Shown: positions 31,081 through 41,980, counted from the first letter of the stretch. The stretch is DNA of 64,000 bases from Paraspadella gotoi (GCA_051294375.1 CM119267.1:491523-555522), one strand, 5' to 3'. Program-made: numbers and translations. Notes: generated by a model from the sequence alone, not told the origin.

Positions 31081-33567
31081 ATGGAGCCTTTGACCGCCGA
31101 CGGTCTCGTCAAGAAGCGGACGAAGCGTCCGGGTGGAGGCGACCTCGTATGCGAAGGTGCTCTCGTCCAGCTCCACTACAACGGTTACCTCGAGCACCAC
31201 GACGAGCCCTTCGACTCCACCAGGCTGCGCAACAAGGTTGAGAAGGTCGTCCTCGGAAAGGGAGCGCTTATCCCGGGTGAGTGTTGGATATTGAACTGGG
31301 TGAGAGGTTGTATGTAACGTTAAATGTAACGATAAATAAAAAATAAGAGTTAGTAAAGTCAAGGGAGAAAATTTTGCTTGAGAACGTTTAAAGACGGCGA
31401 AGAGAAAAAAATTAGATTGAATTTCACTTTCCCCGCTTTTCAGGATTGGAATTGGGTATTCGTAGCATGAAAGCCAAAGAAATCGCCAGTTTTCTCATCT
31501 CTTACGAGTACGCCTGGGGAGAGATGGGTTGCCCGCCGCGCATCCCCGAAAAGGCCACCGTTTTTTTCGAGGTGGAACTACTTTACTTTCACAACGAAGC
31601 CGTCGTGAGTATCTCTCCCGTTTTAGTTTCCTCTTTTATTATTTTGCCGCGAATACTCGGATGATCGACTCTTTCGATCTTCAGATACACGATTTCGACA
31701 ATTTGATGGATCCCGATGAGAGAAACAAGTTTTGCCGCGTTCACCCGGCGGCGGTGGAAAGAAAGAAGGAAGGCAACGATTACTACAGCAGGAAACTCTA
31801 CGCCAAGGCGGCCACGCAGTTCAAAGTCGCCGTCGAGTGAGAGTCCGGGGGAAGGGGAGCGGGGTTCTATCTTGAACGACTTGGGGGGGGGGGTGTTACT
31901 GTTAGGTCTCGATGAAATACAATGTAAAAGATGCTCTTTTTTTTGTATTCGTCGCCTCTAATTTATTATTCGATATTCTTGATGGTCGTTAAAAATTCAC
32001 GGCATCGTTTTTATTTTCCAATCGAACCTCCAATCGATGAGCGGGGCCGGTGAAGAGTTAAGAAAATTTAAAGGGTGGGGGCTTACAATCGTTACTTTGT
32101 GTACTAGATTGGCAGTGTCGGTGAAGAGTTAAGAAAATTTAAAGGGTGGGGTATGGCGGTATATTCACACCGCCTCACGTCCACCATCCTTCAGCCAAAT
32201 CCATTGGCTCAGAGGGGGAACACACCATCCCAAGCTTAGTGTTCCATCCACAGTCCTAACGACTTCCCTCTGCGTTGGCAAAGCGAGACCGTCCCAGGGT
32301 AACCGCGCCAGTGACTGGAGGCGTCACTGAGGGTCGGAAGCCCCCAAAGCCAACAGTGAGATGCCCCATCCCAATGGGCATCACAGGCAACCCGGCTGTT
32401 GCCATAGGGGCTTACAATCGGCCCTTTGCGAAACGGCTTTTGGTGTAAAATTGCCAATAAAGCTTATGAGACGTCGAGCTCACCTGTGGTGTTGGACTAC
32501 AGTCGCATCCGTAGTTCTGAACCTTGTATATTTAATCAGGCGATGATTTAACACCAAAGTGTCATCACTAGTGTTATTAAAAATACCATCAAGGGTAATA
32601 GAGTAAATGCATTATCGAGAATTATACCCCCCCCCTCCCCGTTCACCAATTTGGCAGCGACTTGGAAAAATGCAATCTGGCCGACGAAGAAGAGCAGAAG
32701 GAGCAGGTGAAGCTTCTCTTCGCCCTCTACAAGAATCTCGCGGTTGTGAGTATTAAGCAGAAGAAGTATCACCGGGCGATCAAGTACGCGACCAAGGGCC
32801 TCGACGCGGGACCCGACGCTCAATATAAGAAAGATGCAAAGTGCAATTATTTGGCCGCCAAGGCCAATCGGCTCATCGGCGAGTTCGACATGGCGGAGAT
32901 GTACATCAAAAAGTGAGCGAAGACGAGTTAAAGGTGATATTTGTCGAGTCAATCATTAATTGCCAACGCGACAATCTTATCCAGAGCGTCCAAGGGAAAA
33001 CCTCAGGACAAGGACATTCAACAAGAAGTCAAAAACCTCAACGAAGACAAATTGCGTCACAAGATGACGGAGAAGGTCCTCGCGCAGAGGATGATTCTGC
33101 CCAAAGAAGAACAAACTACTCTAGAAGGTAGCGAGGATTTGGTCTTGTTTTTTTTTTGCTAGTATCAACCTCGGGCTTAATCGCTTACTTTCATTAATAT
33201 ATTATTAATATTTTCCAGAACTGGAAAGGGCCCAGTCAGCGCCGTGGATCAGCGACCCTGATTCCCTCATTCTCTACATGACACATCTGGAAAAGTTTTT
33301 CGCCGACGACGAAAATAAAGTTTATAAAGTCTACAAGAGTAAAATCGAAACGGAAGCCGTGAGTCCAAATCGGCGAGAGGGGGGGGGGAATCTTTTATTT
33401 CTTTTAATATTTGGTTTAGTTTATTCGCGAATTGTTTCGATTTCGTCTCGCAGGACGTGCAGATCTGGGAGGAGGCCGCTCGACGCCAAAACCTCTTCGT
33501 CATCCAACGACCCACGCAGAAGGAGTGGAAGATGAGGATCGGACGCGAACCCCCGACCGAGTCTTGA
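31081..33567 (+). CDS. FKBP6: FKBP6-like TPR immunophilin
   Basis: Seven exons: 31081-31276, 31444-31604, 31685-31836, 32658-32912, 32985-33127, 33219-33358 and 33454-33567 (386 residues). FKBP6 is a germline HSP90 co-chaperone acting in the piRNA pathway and is usually inactive as a prolyl isomerase. Seen: an FKBP domain with VQLHYNGYLEHHDEPFDST, GLELGIRSMKAKEIASFL and YAWGEMGCPPRIPEKATVFFEVEL, then TPR helices (RKKEGNDYYSRKLYAKAATQ, LYKNLAVVSIKQKKYHRAIK). The GYLEHHDEPFDS motif is much closer to FKBP6 than to FKBP4/5. A basic/acidic C-terminal extension is unlike vertebrate FKBP6. Phases 1, 0, 2, 2, 1 and 0 all match. Intron 3 contains two nested repeats. An extra 5' exon may exist. Confidence 0.88.
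32040..32151 (+). repeat. Repeat E, tandem copies interrupted by element A
   Basis: Two copies of a unit containing GAGTTAAGAAAATTTAAAGG and GGGGCTTACAATC...TGTACTAGATTGGC. The second copy is split by element A and resumes at 32403. A further copy lies in GGPS1 intron 3 (about 61195-61280). Confidence 0.75.
32152..32406 (+). mobile_element. 255-bp element A, copy in FKBP6 intron 3
   Basis: Bounded by short inverted ends (TATGGC ... GCCATA) with GGGG on both sides as a possible target duplication. It is inserted into another repeat (motif E). It matches 63347-63601 in inverse orientation over its whole length and, more weakly, 53215-53433. No coding capacity, so likely non-autonomous. Confidence 0.85.
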
Positions 33568-34159
33568 ACGGGGAAACCCCCGGATCCATTCTTAAAATCG
33601 AACGCGTGTTCTGTTGGTTTTTTTCGATTTTGTTATCGTTTGAGTTGTGATTTTACATCATGAATGTAAATTGATTTCGACTTTGATTCCTCTTCCTCGT
33701 ATCAGTTGTTTTATGTCGATAAAAACTATTTAAAAAGATTCCAAATAAAGTTCATCAATTAATACATCAATTCATCATCGATTGAATTTTAAGGATGTTG
33801 CCTTTTGGAGTTTTTATTTCACTAAAAAAAAGTTAGCTACTGCAAATGTAAATGAATTTTTGTCAAGTATTTAAAATTGTTGCTTATACAACTTCACATT
33901 AAAACATCGTTAGTTTTAAACTGAGATTCGTTAATTTGAATTCGTCCAAATTTTTGTAGGGTTTGATACACCCTGTTGCCAATTTTTCGCTGTGCGATTG
34001 CGACGATCCTTACACTTTTAAGATTTTTTTTTATATAAATCTTCAAATTTTGCAGGCGCAATTCTCACCCCATCTGATTATAGACTGTCTCGTTGCGACC
34101 GGACGAACCTGACCGATCGATTTTTCCCAATTTCCTTTTTGTTAATCCCTGAAACAAAT
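33568..34159. other. Intergenic region between FKBP6 and HMGB gene
   Basis: AT-rich, with AATAAA for FKBP6 at 33744-33749. No further gene is seen. Confidence 0.5.
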
Positions 34160-35220
34160 ATGGTGAAGGACATCTATCGGCCGAAGGGAAGGCGCACCGC
34201 CTTCATCTTCTTCTCCAAACATTGTCGCGATGAACACAAACGCAAATTCCCGATGCACTCGATCGGCATCGCGGAAATCTCTCGGCGTTGCGGCGAGATT
34301 TGGAAGACCATGACGGATCGGGAGAAGGCGCCCTATTACGAGATGGCTGAGGAGGATAAGGTTCGGGTAGTGAGAAGGCAGAAGATGCCGCCCTATTATG
34401 AGATCGCTGAGAGACGAGGTTGGGTGTAGGCTTTATCACGTGATGGCCGAGGCCGATATGCCCGGGCGCCCTGTTAGAAGAAAAGTGAGTTTCGGGTTCG
34501 GAGAATTCAATAAGATGGGTGGGCCCTCTGACTAGGATTTTAGATAAACATTACGCCCAAGCCTTTCCACTCTTGCCCGCGACCCTCCCAGGTTCGCTAC
34601 GACAGCGAGATGCAAGGGTGGCGACCGGGTCAGATCTACGAGGACGGGCGTGGCGGTCGAGACCCCGACGCCCCCAAGCGGTACATGTCATCTTACATTT
34701 TCTTCTCCAATGATTATCGTCCCATCGTCCGGGAGAAGGATCCAACGTTGACTTTGCCGGAGGTGGGAAATAGGGGATGGCTGATTTAAGTGGGGCGGGG
34801 GGGGGGTGATTCGAAATGCGCGGGTTGAGTCAATTGTACGTGTATGTGTACGTGTATGTGGGTAGCGACTGACTTGTAGAATTTGGGATGCAATTAATTT
34901 TCGAGGTGTCGCGGGTTTTGGGTATCGCATGGAAGAACTTGACGTCCGAACAGAGGGCGCCATACGAAAAGAGAGCCAATGAGGACAAGGAGAGATACAA
35001 CAGAGACATGATGGTCTACGCCGCTCAGAGACGGGCTTCGCTCAAGGTGTTCTAGTCAAACGGAATAATAATAATTTTAGTAATAGTAATGAAAATAATA
35101 ACATAGAATGATAATATTCGTTTAAAAGGCGCCAAACCTGCTGAAGATTCAACGCAAGAAGGTGAAAAAAGAGAAGGGCGCCGGCGACGACTCTGACGAC
35201 TCCATCGAGGATTGCCTTTC

Positions 35221-35253
<33 letters not shown>

Positions 35254-35344
35254 CGACGAGGACGACGATTGGTCCGACGCCTCGCAAATGGACGCCGAGC
35301 AATGGCACCGGAACTACGCCGAGGAAGAGGAGACTTACGAATGA
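34160..35344 (+). CDS. Two-box HMGB-type chromatin protein with acidic tail
   Basis: Exons 34160-34360, 34592-34762, 34906-35046 and 35129-35344 (242 residues, all phase 0). HMGB proteins bend DNA non-specifically. Seen: box A (RRTAFIFFSKHCRDEHKRKF ... CGEIWKTMTDREKAPYYEMA), box B (KRYMSSYIFFSNDYRPIVRE ... VSRVLGIAWKNLTSEQRAPY) and a run of 12 Asp residues ending an acidic tail, the HMGB1-3 layout. The exon 1 donor (GTTCGG) is unusual. The 3' end of exon 1 with its donor is repeated just downstream in intron 1. I avoid a number in the symbol because HMGB1/2/3 split within vertebrates. Confidence 0.88.
34321..34470 (+). repeat. Tandem copies of the exon 1 3' end and donor (HMGB gene)
   Basis: CCCTATTACGAGATGGCTGA...GAG...AAG|GTTCGGG recurs at 34391-34428 as CCCTATTATGAGATCGCTGA...GAG|GTTGGG. 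A third, weaker trace (TATCACGTGATGGCCGAGGC) follows at about 34434. Confidence 0.75.
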
Positions 35345-35730
35345 CGAGGGTTGTCGAGAAATAATGGCTGCGATGGATGATGGCGGCGCCTTTGAAAATG
35401 AGACCATGTCTTAAATTAGCTTAACCTCAAATAAAATCGATATCCTCTCAGCCCCGAAAGCCTTCGAATCTCTGAATCCTCGATGTCCATCTCGTTTTTC
35501 TTTTGCGTCGACGTCATCTCTATTAACTGAAAACCGATTTATCGTTGCAAATGATCGCGAAAACCTGTGCAAATTAGATTGAAAGCAACATTTTTTCCCC
35601 CGAATTAACTTTTTCCGTCGAACATTTGTCCTTTTAAATACTATATAGTATATACTGTATTCTGATCAATTTTTTGGCGAACGATGTTTCTCTTTTTTTA
35701 GAAACGACAGACTTTTCAAAAAAACTCTGA
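35345..35730. other. Spacer between HMGB gene and SLX1
   Basis: Contains AATAAA (35430-35435) for the HMGB gene and an acceptor-like TTTCTCTTTTTTTAG (AG 35700-35701), 29 nt before the SLX1 start. No other gene is seen. Confidence 0.5.
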
Positions 35731-36972
35731 ATGGAAGAAGTGGAGGAATTCCACGGTTGTTATCTTCTCTCCTGTTTAAACTCAAAGTTCAAAGGTCGAA
35801 CCTACATCGGTTACACAGTGAATCCTGAGAGACGAATCGCCCAGCACAACGCGGGTTCCGACAAGGGCGGAGCCTGCAGGTTCTTTAGATTTCGGGCGGA
35901 CATTGAAGAAGCTCATCTTCCTCTTAAACCTCCTTTCTCTCCCTCTCGCCCAGAACCTCCGGCAAAGGCCCCTGGTCCATGACCCTCGTCGTCCACGGTT
36001 TTCCCAACGAGATCTCCGCGCTTCGTTTCGAGTGGGCGTGGACGTATCCTTTCGCCTCGCGACGCCTGCGCCATCTCTTTCCCGTTCAGTTCCGACGCGG
36101 GACTCACAAGGGCGAGACCAAGTGGGACTATTGCGTCCGCGTCATGTTGACGATGGTTAACACGGCGCCGTGGAATCGTCTGCCGCTCACCGTCAGATGG
36201 CTCGACGACAATTTCAGGTTTATTATTGTGGCGGGGAGGTCGTCTGCGCATGCGTGAATTTTTTGGCAAGCCTTTGTCTTTGGTTGGGCTGAGAGGTGAG
36301 AGTGAGGGAAATTAGAACTAGTGGCGAGATTTAAACTTGATTCCTCTTTTCTTCTTTTTCCTCCTAACTCTTCCCCTTTCCTTCTTTTTCTTATTTTTCT
36401 TCTGTTTCCTTCTTTTTCCTCTTTTTCTTCCCTTTCCTTCTTTTTCCTCCTCATTCCTCCACTTCCCCACTCTCCTTCCTCCTCCTCCCCCTCTCCTTCT
36501 CTTCAGACGCGATTTTCCTCCCGCCCTCCAACCACCCCTCCACATGCCCGTCGCACTCGGTTGGATCAAAGTGACCAAAGTTAAGGACGACGACGGAAGA
36601 AAGAATCGCTACACGAAAAGAAAAGGGAAAAAGTCCAAAGACGTCGACGGTGACGCCCTCCTCCGCCGCAAAACTGCGTCGCGTTGCGCCTCCTGCCGCG
36701 CCGCCTTCTCCGCCGACGACGCCTCCCTCGTTTGTCTGCTGCGGAGCTGCTCTGCCGAGTTTCACAGCGTCTGCTTGGCGAAGCGCTTTCTCGACGCCGA
36801 GGTGGAGCCGCAGTTGATCCCGGTGCAGGGGGCGTGCCCGGCCTGCGGTACGCAGCTGTTGTGGGGAGACTTAGTCCGATTTAAGAGAGGCTGTTATAGA
36901 AGCGAATTGGGTGACGATGAAGAAAGTCCAACTGATGACGGTCATTGGGCGGACGTCTTGAGTCAACGTTAA
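35731..36972 (+). CDS. SLX1: SLX1 structure-specific endonuclease catalytic subunit
   Basis: Exons 35731-35879, 35954-36217 and 36507-36972 (292 residues, phase 2 junctions). SLX1 with SLX4 resolves Holliday junctions and flaps. Seen: a GIY-YIG nuclease domain ([50 protein letters not shown] with the catalytic Glu) and a C-terminal Cys-rich RING/PHD-like finger (CASCRAAFS ... [15 protein letters not shown] ... [20 protein letters not shown]). SLX4 is not in the window. Intron 2 is a strong polypyrimidine tract on the coding strand. Confidence 0.94.
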
Positions 36973-37244
36973 TCTGGACCTCTACTATTTTCTTAATCGT
37001 TGATAACTTAATATCATAATCATTAATCATTAATCAATATCATAATATTATATCGATAACATCGTTTTTTGTTAAAATCGTTATGATTAGTATTAGTATT
37101 ATTCTAACAGAGGGATATCTCTGTTATTATTATTATTAGTAGTATTATTATTATTACTATTTTCTTAATCGTTGTTAAAATCGTTATAATTGTTAGTTAT
37201 TTTTATGATCGCGTCGCTGGTTTATAAAATCTTATTTCTCGGAA

Positions 37245-37664
37245 ATGGATCCTTATTCGGCGGCGATTGAAAAGGATCTCGACGTCCCTTCATCCGCCTC
37301 CGCCGAGTCGGTCTCCACCTTTTCCTGTTCCCTCTGCGACTTTCGATCTCCCTTCACTTACTTCGGTCGGAACCCTCCGTCGGCGTCGTCCCGCCTTGCC
37401 CTGCTCGAAGACGCTTACGTGATCAAGAACCCTTTCGTGGATCCCCGCCAAGCGGAGAAGACGGCGACCGGGAAGCCTGTTCAGCCCGTTCTCATCCTCG
37501 GTTCTCACTGCTCCGTTTGCCAGGCGCCAGTCTGCGCCTCCGTCGAATGCAGCTACTTTTACGCCACCCGATTTTGCAAAGACTGTTTCCTCAAATTTTC
37601 CCGCCATTTTCCCGATCAAGCAAGAAAAGAATTTGCCAAAAACACAGCGTCGAAGATCGATTAA
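37245..37664 (+). CDS. CDPF1: Cysteine-rich DPF motif domain protein
   Basis: A single exon of 139 residues. CDPF1 is a small conserved eukaryotic protein without an established biochemical role. Seen: the family pattern FSCSLCDF, YFGRNPPSASSRLALLEDAY, VIKNPFVDP (the DPF-type motif), ILGSHCSVCQAPVCASVECS and FYATRFCKDCF. The paired Cys residues suggest zinc binding. Its stop (37662-37664) lies only four bases before the TUBD1 ATG at 37669, so both can hardly have separate promoters. Confidence 0.92.
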   Translation: MDPYSAAIEKDLDVPSSASAESVSTFSCSLCDFRSPFTYFGRNPPSASSRLALLEDAYVIKNPFVDPRQAEKTATGKPVQPVLILGSHCSVCQAPVCASVECSYFYATRFCKDCFLKFSRHFPDQARKEFAKNTASKID

Positions 37665-37668
37665 TTAA

Positions 37669-39102
37669 ATGACTTCCCTCTATCTCCACGTCGGCCAAGC
37701 CGGTTGTCAACTCGGCCAGACCTTTTGGTCGCCTTTGGCCGACGACATCGCCGCTGACGCTGCATTGGCGTCGGCCTTTTGTCATCCCCGCTGCGGCGTC
37801 GGAGGATTCGCTTCCTCCTCCCAGCGGCAGCATCGATCGATCTTCGTCGACACGGAGCCAAAGCCTTTGCGTGATTCCCTCCGGCGCATCGGCTCCCGAC
37901 GGATCGGGCCCTGTCTCCGTCTCGGCAAATTCGGACGGGGCTCTCTTCATCCAATGGGTCGTCGACGCCTCGGCCTTTCCGACGACGACGACGAGGCCTT
38001 CGACTTTCTCCGCCGAGAGGCCGAGAGACTCGACATCCTCTCGGCCGTAGTGACCTTTCACAGTCTCGGCGGCGGAACTGGCTCGGGCCTCGGCTGCCGG
38101 ATGTTGCGTTGGATGAGAGACTCTTTTCCCCTCGTTAATCTCCTCTCTGTCGCTCTCCTCGGATCGAGGCGGGAGTCGCCCGTCCAAAACTACAACGCGA
38201 CGCTGGCGACGGCGGCGCTGCAGCGGCTTTGCGACGCCATCCTGCTCTTTGAGGACGAGGGACTCGGCGGCAGTGGGAACGGCGTTGGCGGGTTCGAAGA
38301 GATCAACAGGGAGATCGCGCTTTCACTGCACGGGTGCGTGACTTATCCTGTATCGGGTATTGCGCAGGTTCACTCAAATCCTTCGCTTGAAGCGTGAGGA
38401 CGGCCGTAAACCGCCTCGGGGGCATTGAAACCCTCCAAGCCCAGGACCCGCTCCATGGCTACTAGAAGGGGCTAAAGAAATTACGGATAGTCGTCTTCCA
38501 TGCCTTATCCACTTTCTCTCCATTTCAATTTTCCATTTGACAGTTTATTTCTCCCCTGCGCCCTCTCATCTGATTCTTCCCCGAATTTCCCCATCAACTT
38601 CGAACCTTCGGAACTCGTCCGCTCCGTCTGCCCGATGCCTTCCTTCAAGCTTCTCCACGCGGAGACTGTCGTCCGCTCTTCTTCGCCCGCCGTCCCGCTC
38701 GATCTCTCCACGGCGGTCATTCGAGCCATGAAGCGACGCCGTCCCCAAGGACTCAAGTTGCTGTCTACGGCTGTGGTTACGCGAAACGGCGCCTCGTTCG
38801 GCGTCGACGACGAGACGAAACTGACGTCCTCTCTACCGTTCGTGGCGTGGAATCCGTTTCCGGTCGATGCGTGGCGCGGCGAGCTCGGTTCGCCCTACGC
38901 CAATGGAAAACCCTGCTACGCCTCCTGCGTCAACTCGAACCGATGGGCGCCGACTTTGACGCTGTTGGCGGAAAAGACGCGACGTTTGCTCGCGGCACGG
39001 GCGTTTCTCCATTGGTTCGAGAGAGAAGGATGTGACAGGGAGGAGATCGAGGCGGCGGGTAGCGTAGTGGTGGGCGTGGCTGAAGAATACGAGCGTCTCT
39101 GA
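37669..39102 (+). CDS. TUBD1: Delta-tubulin
   Basis: Exons 37669-38333 and 38544-39102 (407 residues, phase 2). Delta-tubulin is needed for centriole triplet microtubules. Seen: the N-terminal HVGQAGCQLGQTFW, FVDTEPKPL, the GTP loop SLGGGTGSGLGCRML, PVQNYNATLATAAL (tubulin T6-type Asn region) and a C-terminal helix ARAFLHWFEREGCDREEI, which fits delta- rather than alpha- or beta-tubulin. It is somewhat shorter than the usual ~450 residues, the shortening falling in the middle. It presupposes cilia in the organism. It follows CDPF1 by 4 nt. Confidence 0.86.
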
Positions 39103-39352
39103 ACGCAAGACGACGACAGAGAGCGTTCGATTCCAGGTCTCCGGAGAATCTAGACGCAACGGACGGACGGACATTGACTTTCTCTCTTTTTTCATTAAAA
39201 AGATGGGATCCTTTCTCTTATTTCAAAACTGCTCTCAAGTTGACACTTTTTGTCCTCTTTCTTCCGTTAATATTGATACATTTTTATTACGTTATTGTTC
39301 TTTGTTATTTCTACATTTTCTCAGATTTCCTCCCTCCTCTTCGACCTCCATC

Positions 39353-40086
39353 ATGACGAAATCCTCACGCGGGGAACTCCGCGAGTCGACTCGCATCAAG
39401 AACGATCCCAATCGACCGCGGATGCTCGACGAGGCTGCCCGTCAACGCCGACAGCGGAAGCAGCTCGAAGCCCTCGAGGCCGACAACTTTGGCGAAGACC
39501 CCCACGCCGATCTCTCCATGCACAAGAAGGTGTTTGATTTACATCAAGTTAACTTCACGAGATCAAAATCGCTTTTTGCTTTAAATCTTAATCCTCTTCT
39601 CTCTCCTCTTTTCCTTCCCTTCTTCTCCCCATCCTCGTTTATTTTTTTCCCTCTTCTACTTTTTCTCTTTAATCTTACCATTTTTCCCTTCCATTTTCCT
39701 ATCCCATTTCTCCTTTCCCTTTTCCCCATTCCCCCTCCCATTTTCCCGCATCCCCTTTCTTCCCTCAAAAGGCTCCGAAATTCGAGGAGCGCATCGGGGA
39801 ATCTGCCAAAAAGAAAAAACGATCAAAACTCGGCGAATATTTCAAGTTTAAATTTAAGCGAAACTTTCACGCGCTCATCGAGGAGGAAGCTTCCTCCTCC
39901 TCCTCCTCTTCCTCTCCCAATTACCTCTCCGCCGCCGTCCCGCCATCCAAGTTTCCCGACCGGAAGTTCTGCGCCGTCTGCGGCTTCTTCTCCAACTACA
40001 CGTGCACCTCGTGCGGAGCGCGGTTTTGTTGCGTGCGTTGCTTGGGAACGCACAAGGACACGAGGTGTTTGAAGTGGACCGCGTGA
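39353..40086 (+). CDS. ZNHIT1: Zinc finger HIT protein 1 (SRCAP/SWR1 subunit)
   Basis: Exons 39353-39529 and 39772-40086 (163 residues, phase 0). ZNHIT1 (p18Hamlet, yeast Vps71/Swc6) helps SRCAP deposit H2A.Z. Seen: MLDEAARQRRQRKQLEALEADNF, FKFKFKRNFHALIEEE, PNYLSAAVPPS and the HIT finger FCAVCGFFSNYTCTSCGARF...CLGTHKDTRCLKWTA, all co-linear with the vertebrate protein. An acceptor-like ATTTTCTCAG (AG 39323-39324) precedes the ATG by 28 nt. The intron is a near-pure pyrimidine tract. Confidence 0.95.
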
Positions 40087-40206
40087 CGTTCGCGCGGACG
40101 TTCTCTAAATTTGCATTGTCATTTATTTTTTGCCATTCGTTTTATCGTTATATTATGAAAAAAAAAATTTTTACAGATAAACGCAGATAAACGATATATC
40201 AAAGAT

Positions 40207-41283
40207 ATGGCGGAAGAACCTCTCAAAGAACTTTCCATTGAACCTCGGTTGGAGCCTCCACCCGAACTCCCTTCAAAACCCTTTTTAGAACACTCCGAGG
40301 AACCACCTTCAGAACCACCTTCGGCAATAACCTCGGCTCCCCCCTCGGCACCACCCCAACGCCCAATCGACGTCGACGGCACGCCCGGCCTCCTCGAACA
40401 GCCCCTCCTTCTCCAGGGGAAGCGGGAGCGGCGTAAGACGGAACGCCTCGAGTTCAAATCGATCGCGGAGACGACGAAGAAGAAATTTGAAATTCCCGCG
40501 GGTTCGGGCACGCCGTTGGGTGAATGCCCCGTCATCGAGCGGAACCTCCAGGGCGTCCGCGCCGAAGACTTAAAGACTTTGCACAAGTTGCTCTTCAAGA
40601 CTCCCGGGCAGACGACGGTGTTGAAGCGAAACATTCGTAAGTTCAACGGATTCTCCTTCGCGCCGGAATCGCCCGAGAAAGAGAAGAAGCTCACTTCCCT
40701 CGTCAAACTCACCCAACCAGAGTTGCGATCCATGTGCGGCGTCCTCGACTTGGAGCGAGGCGGCGCCAAGGATGAAGTCTGCGAGAGAATCCTCGAGTTT
40801 TTGACAAAACCGGCGCCGTCGGGAAGAACGCCGGTGGAAAGAAAAAAGGCGCCCGTAAAACGAAAGGAAGCGGCGGACGGCGTCGACGCCACGGACGGAA
40901 ACGACGCCGCAGCTTCCGATTCGACGGAATACGGCGTCAAAACGACGGCGTCGTCAGGGAAAAAGAGGAAAAAAGCCGCGTCGGCAGCATCGACGGCGCC
41001 GCGAAAGAGGAAACCCAAAGTCGAGGAACAACTCATCTCGTCGGCCGACATTTCCTCAACGGAATCCGAATCGGACGACAAACCTTTGGCCGACATGAAG
41101 AGACCGAGATTCCCCACCGACGCCGAGTTGGCCGACAGAGTAAGGGAGATCCTGGAAGGGGCCGACCTCGATAAGATCACCATGAAGATTGTCTGCAGAA
41201 ACGTCTACGAAAAGTATCCTGGTCAAGACTTGACGGCCAAAAAGGATTTCATCAAATCCACCGTCAAAAAGATCATCTCTTGA
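40207..41283 (+). CDS. DEK: DEK chromatin protein
   Basis: A single exon of 358 residues. DEK is a chromatin architectural factor and histone chaperone. Seen: a Pro/Glu-rich N-terminus; a pseudo-SAP/SAP region with LQGVRAEDLKTLHKLLFKTP, IRKFNGFSF and QPELRSMCGVLDLERGGAKD; a Lys-rich linker; and a DEK-C domain (TDAELADRVREILEGADLDK ... TAKKDFIKSTVKKIIS). Only 120 nt separate it from the ZNHIT1 stop. Within that gap TTTTTACAG (AG 40175-40176) sits 30 nt before the ATG, which fits trans-splicing of a downstream cistron. Confidence 0.9.
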   Translation: MAEEPLKELSIEPRLEPPPELPSKPFLEHSEEPPSEPPSAITSAPPSAPPQRPIDVDGTPGLLEQPLLLQGKRERRKTERLEFKSIAETTKKKFEIPAGSGTPLGECPVIERNLQGVRAEDLKTLHKLLFKTPGQTTVLKRNIRKFNGFSFAPESPEKEKKLTSLVKLTQPELRSMCGVLDLERGGAKDEVCERILEFLTKPAPSGRTPVERKKAPVKRKEAADGVDATDGNDAAASDSTEYGVKTTASSGKKRKKAASAASTAPRKRKPKVEEQLISSADISSTESESDDKPLADMKRPRFPTDAELADRVREILEGADLDKITMKIVCRNVYEKYPGQDLTAKKDFIKSTVKKIIS

Positions 41284-41980
41284 TGCGTTTTCTTTTGTTT
41301 TCAGTTTTCGTCGTCAAGTTTTCTAAAGTAATAATTTAAGATTTTGGATTGTATATTTAAATACAGATAACAACTTTTTTTCCTATTTAATTATAAAGGG
41401 GTAGAAATTTCGAAATAAGATGTATAACGATGATAAGTTATGATTGAGTACAAATCTTTAAAATATTGCGCATGTATTATTTCTTGCTTCCCACCTGGAA
41501 GGTGGTGAAAACGTTTCATTCATTTTTTATCGAGTTGTCCCATAATTCTTGATTTTGAAGGTTTTTCATTTTCATCCTTCCCAGTTACCCATCTCAAAGT
41601 GAAACGCCTAGTCACTCTTTTTCTTGGGTTAAAGATAATAACAATTAATTATCGGTAATTAAGTACGTTTTTCGTATGCGAAAGTTACATTAATTTTTAT
41701 TGTTTGAAACTAGTCCCCAATCTGTATTAGTCGCAAATGTCTGTTTTTGAAATAAAATAGTGTTTAAACAAATTCCAGAATTCAATCAGTTTTTCTGTCG
41801 TATGATTTTACATTTATTCTGTATTATCTATATTTTTACTTTGCTCGCCATACATTTTCATTTGAATGGATTTGTGTCTTGATTCGTCTCAGATGTAGTA
41901 TTTTGATTATTTTTTTAATTTTCATTTTCTCGGTTTATTATTTGTTCCTTCATTCACATGATTGTGAAAAAGAAAGGAAA
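41284..41980. other. Intergenic region between DEK and ISOC gene
   Basis: 0.7 kb of AT-rich sequence. It ends with an acceptor-like GATTCGTCTCAG (AG 41891-41892) 88 nt before the next start. No gene is seen. Confidence 0.5.

Noticed and set aside
38334-38543. Structured RNA or small gene within the TUBD1 intron
   Set aside because: Some GC-rich complementarity near 38400-38470, but no recognisable RNA family or conserved fold by eye.
37669-39102. Alpha-, beta- or gamma-tubulin identity for the TUBD1 gene
   Set aside because: The GTP loop is shared, but the N-terminus, spacing and C-terminal helix fit delta-tubulin, and the acidic alpha/beta tail is missing.
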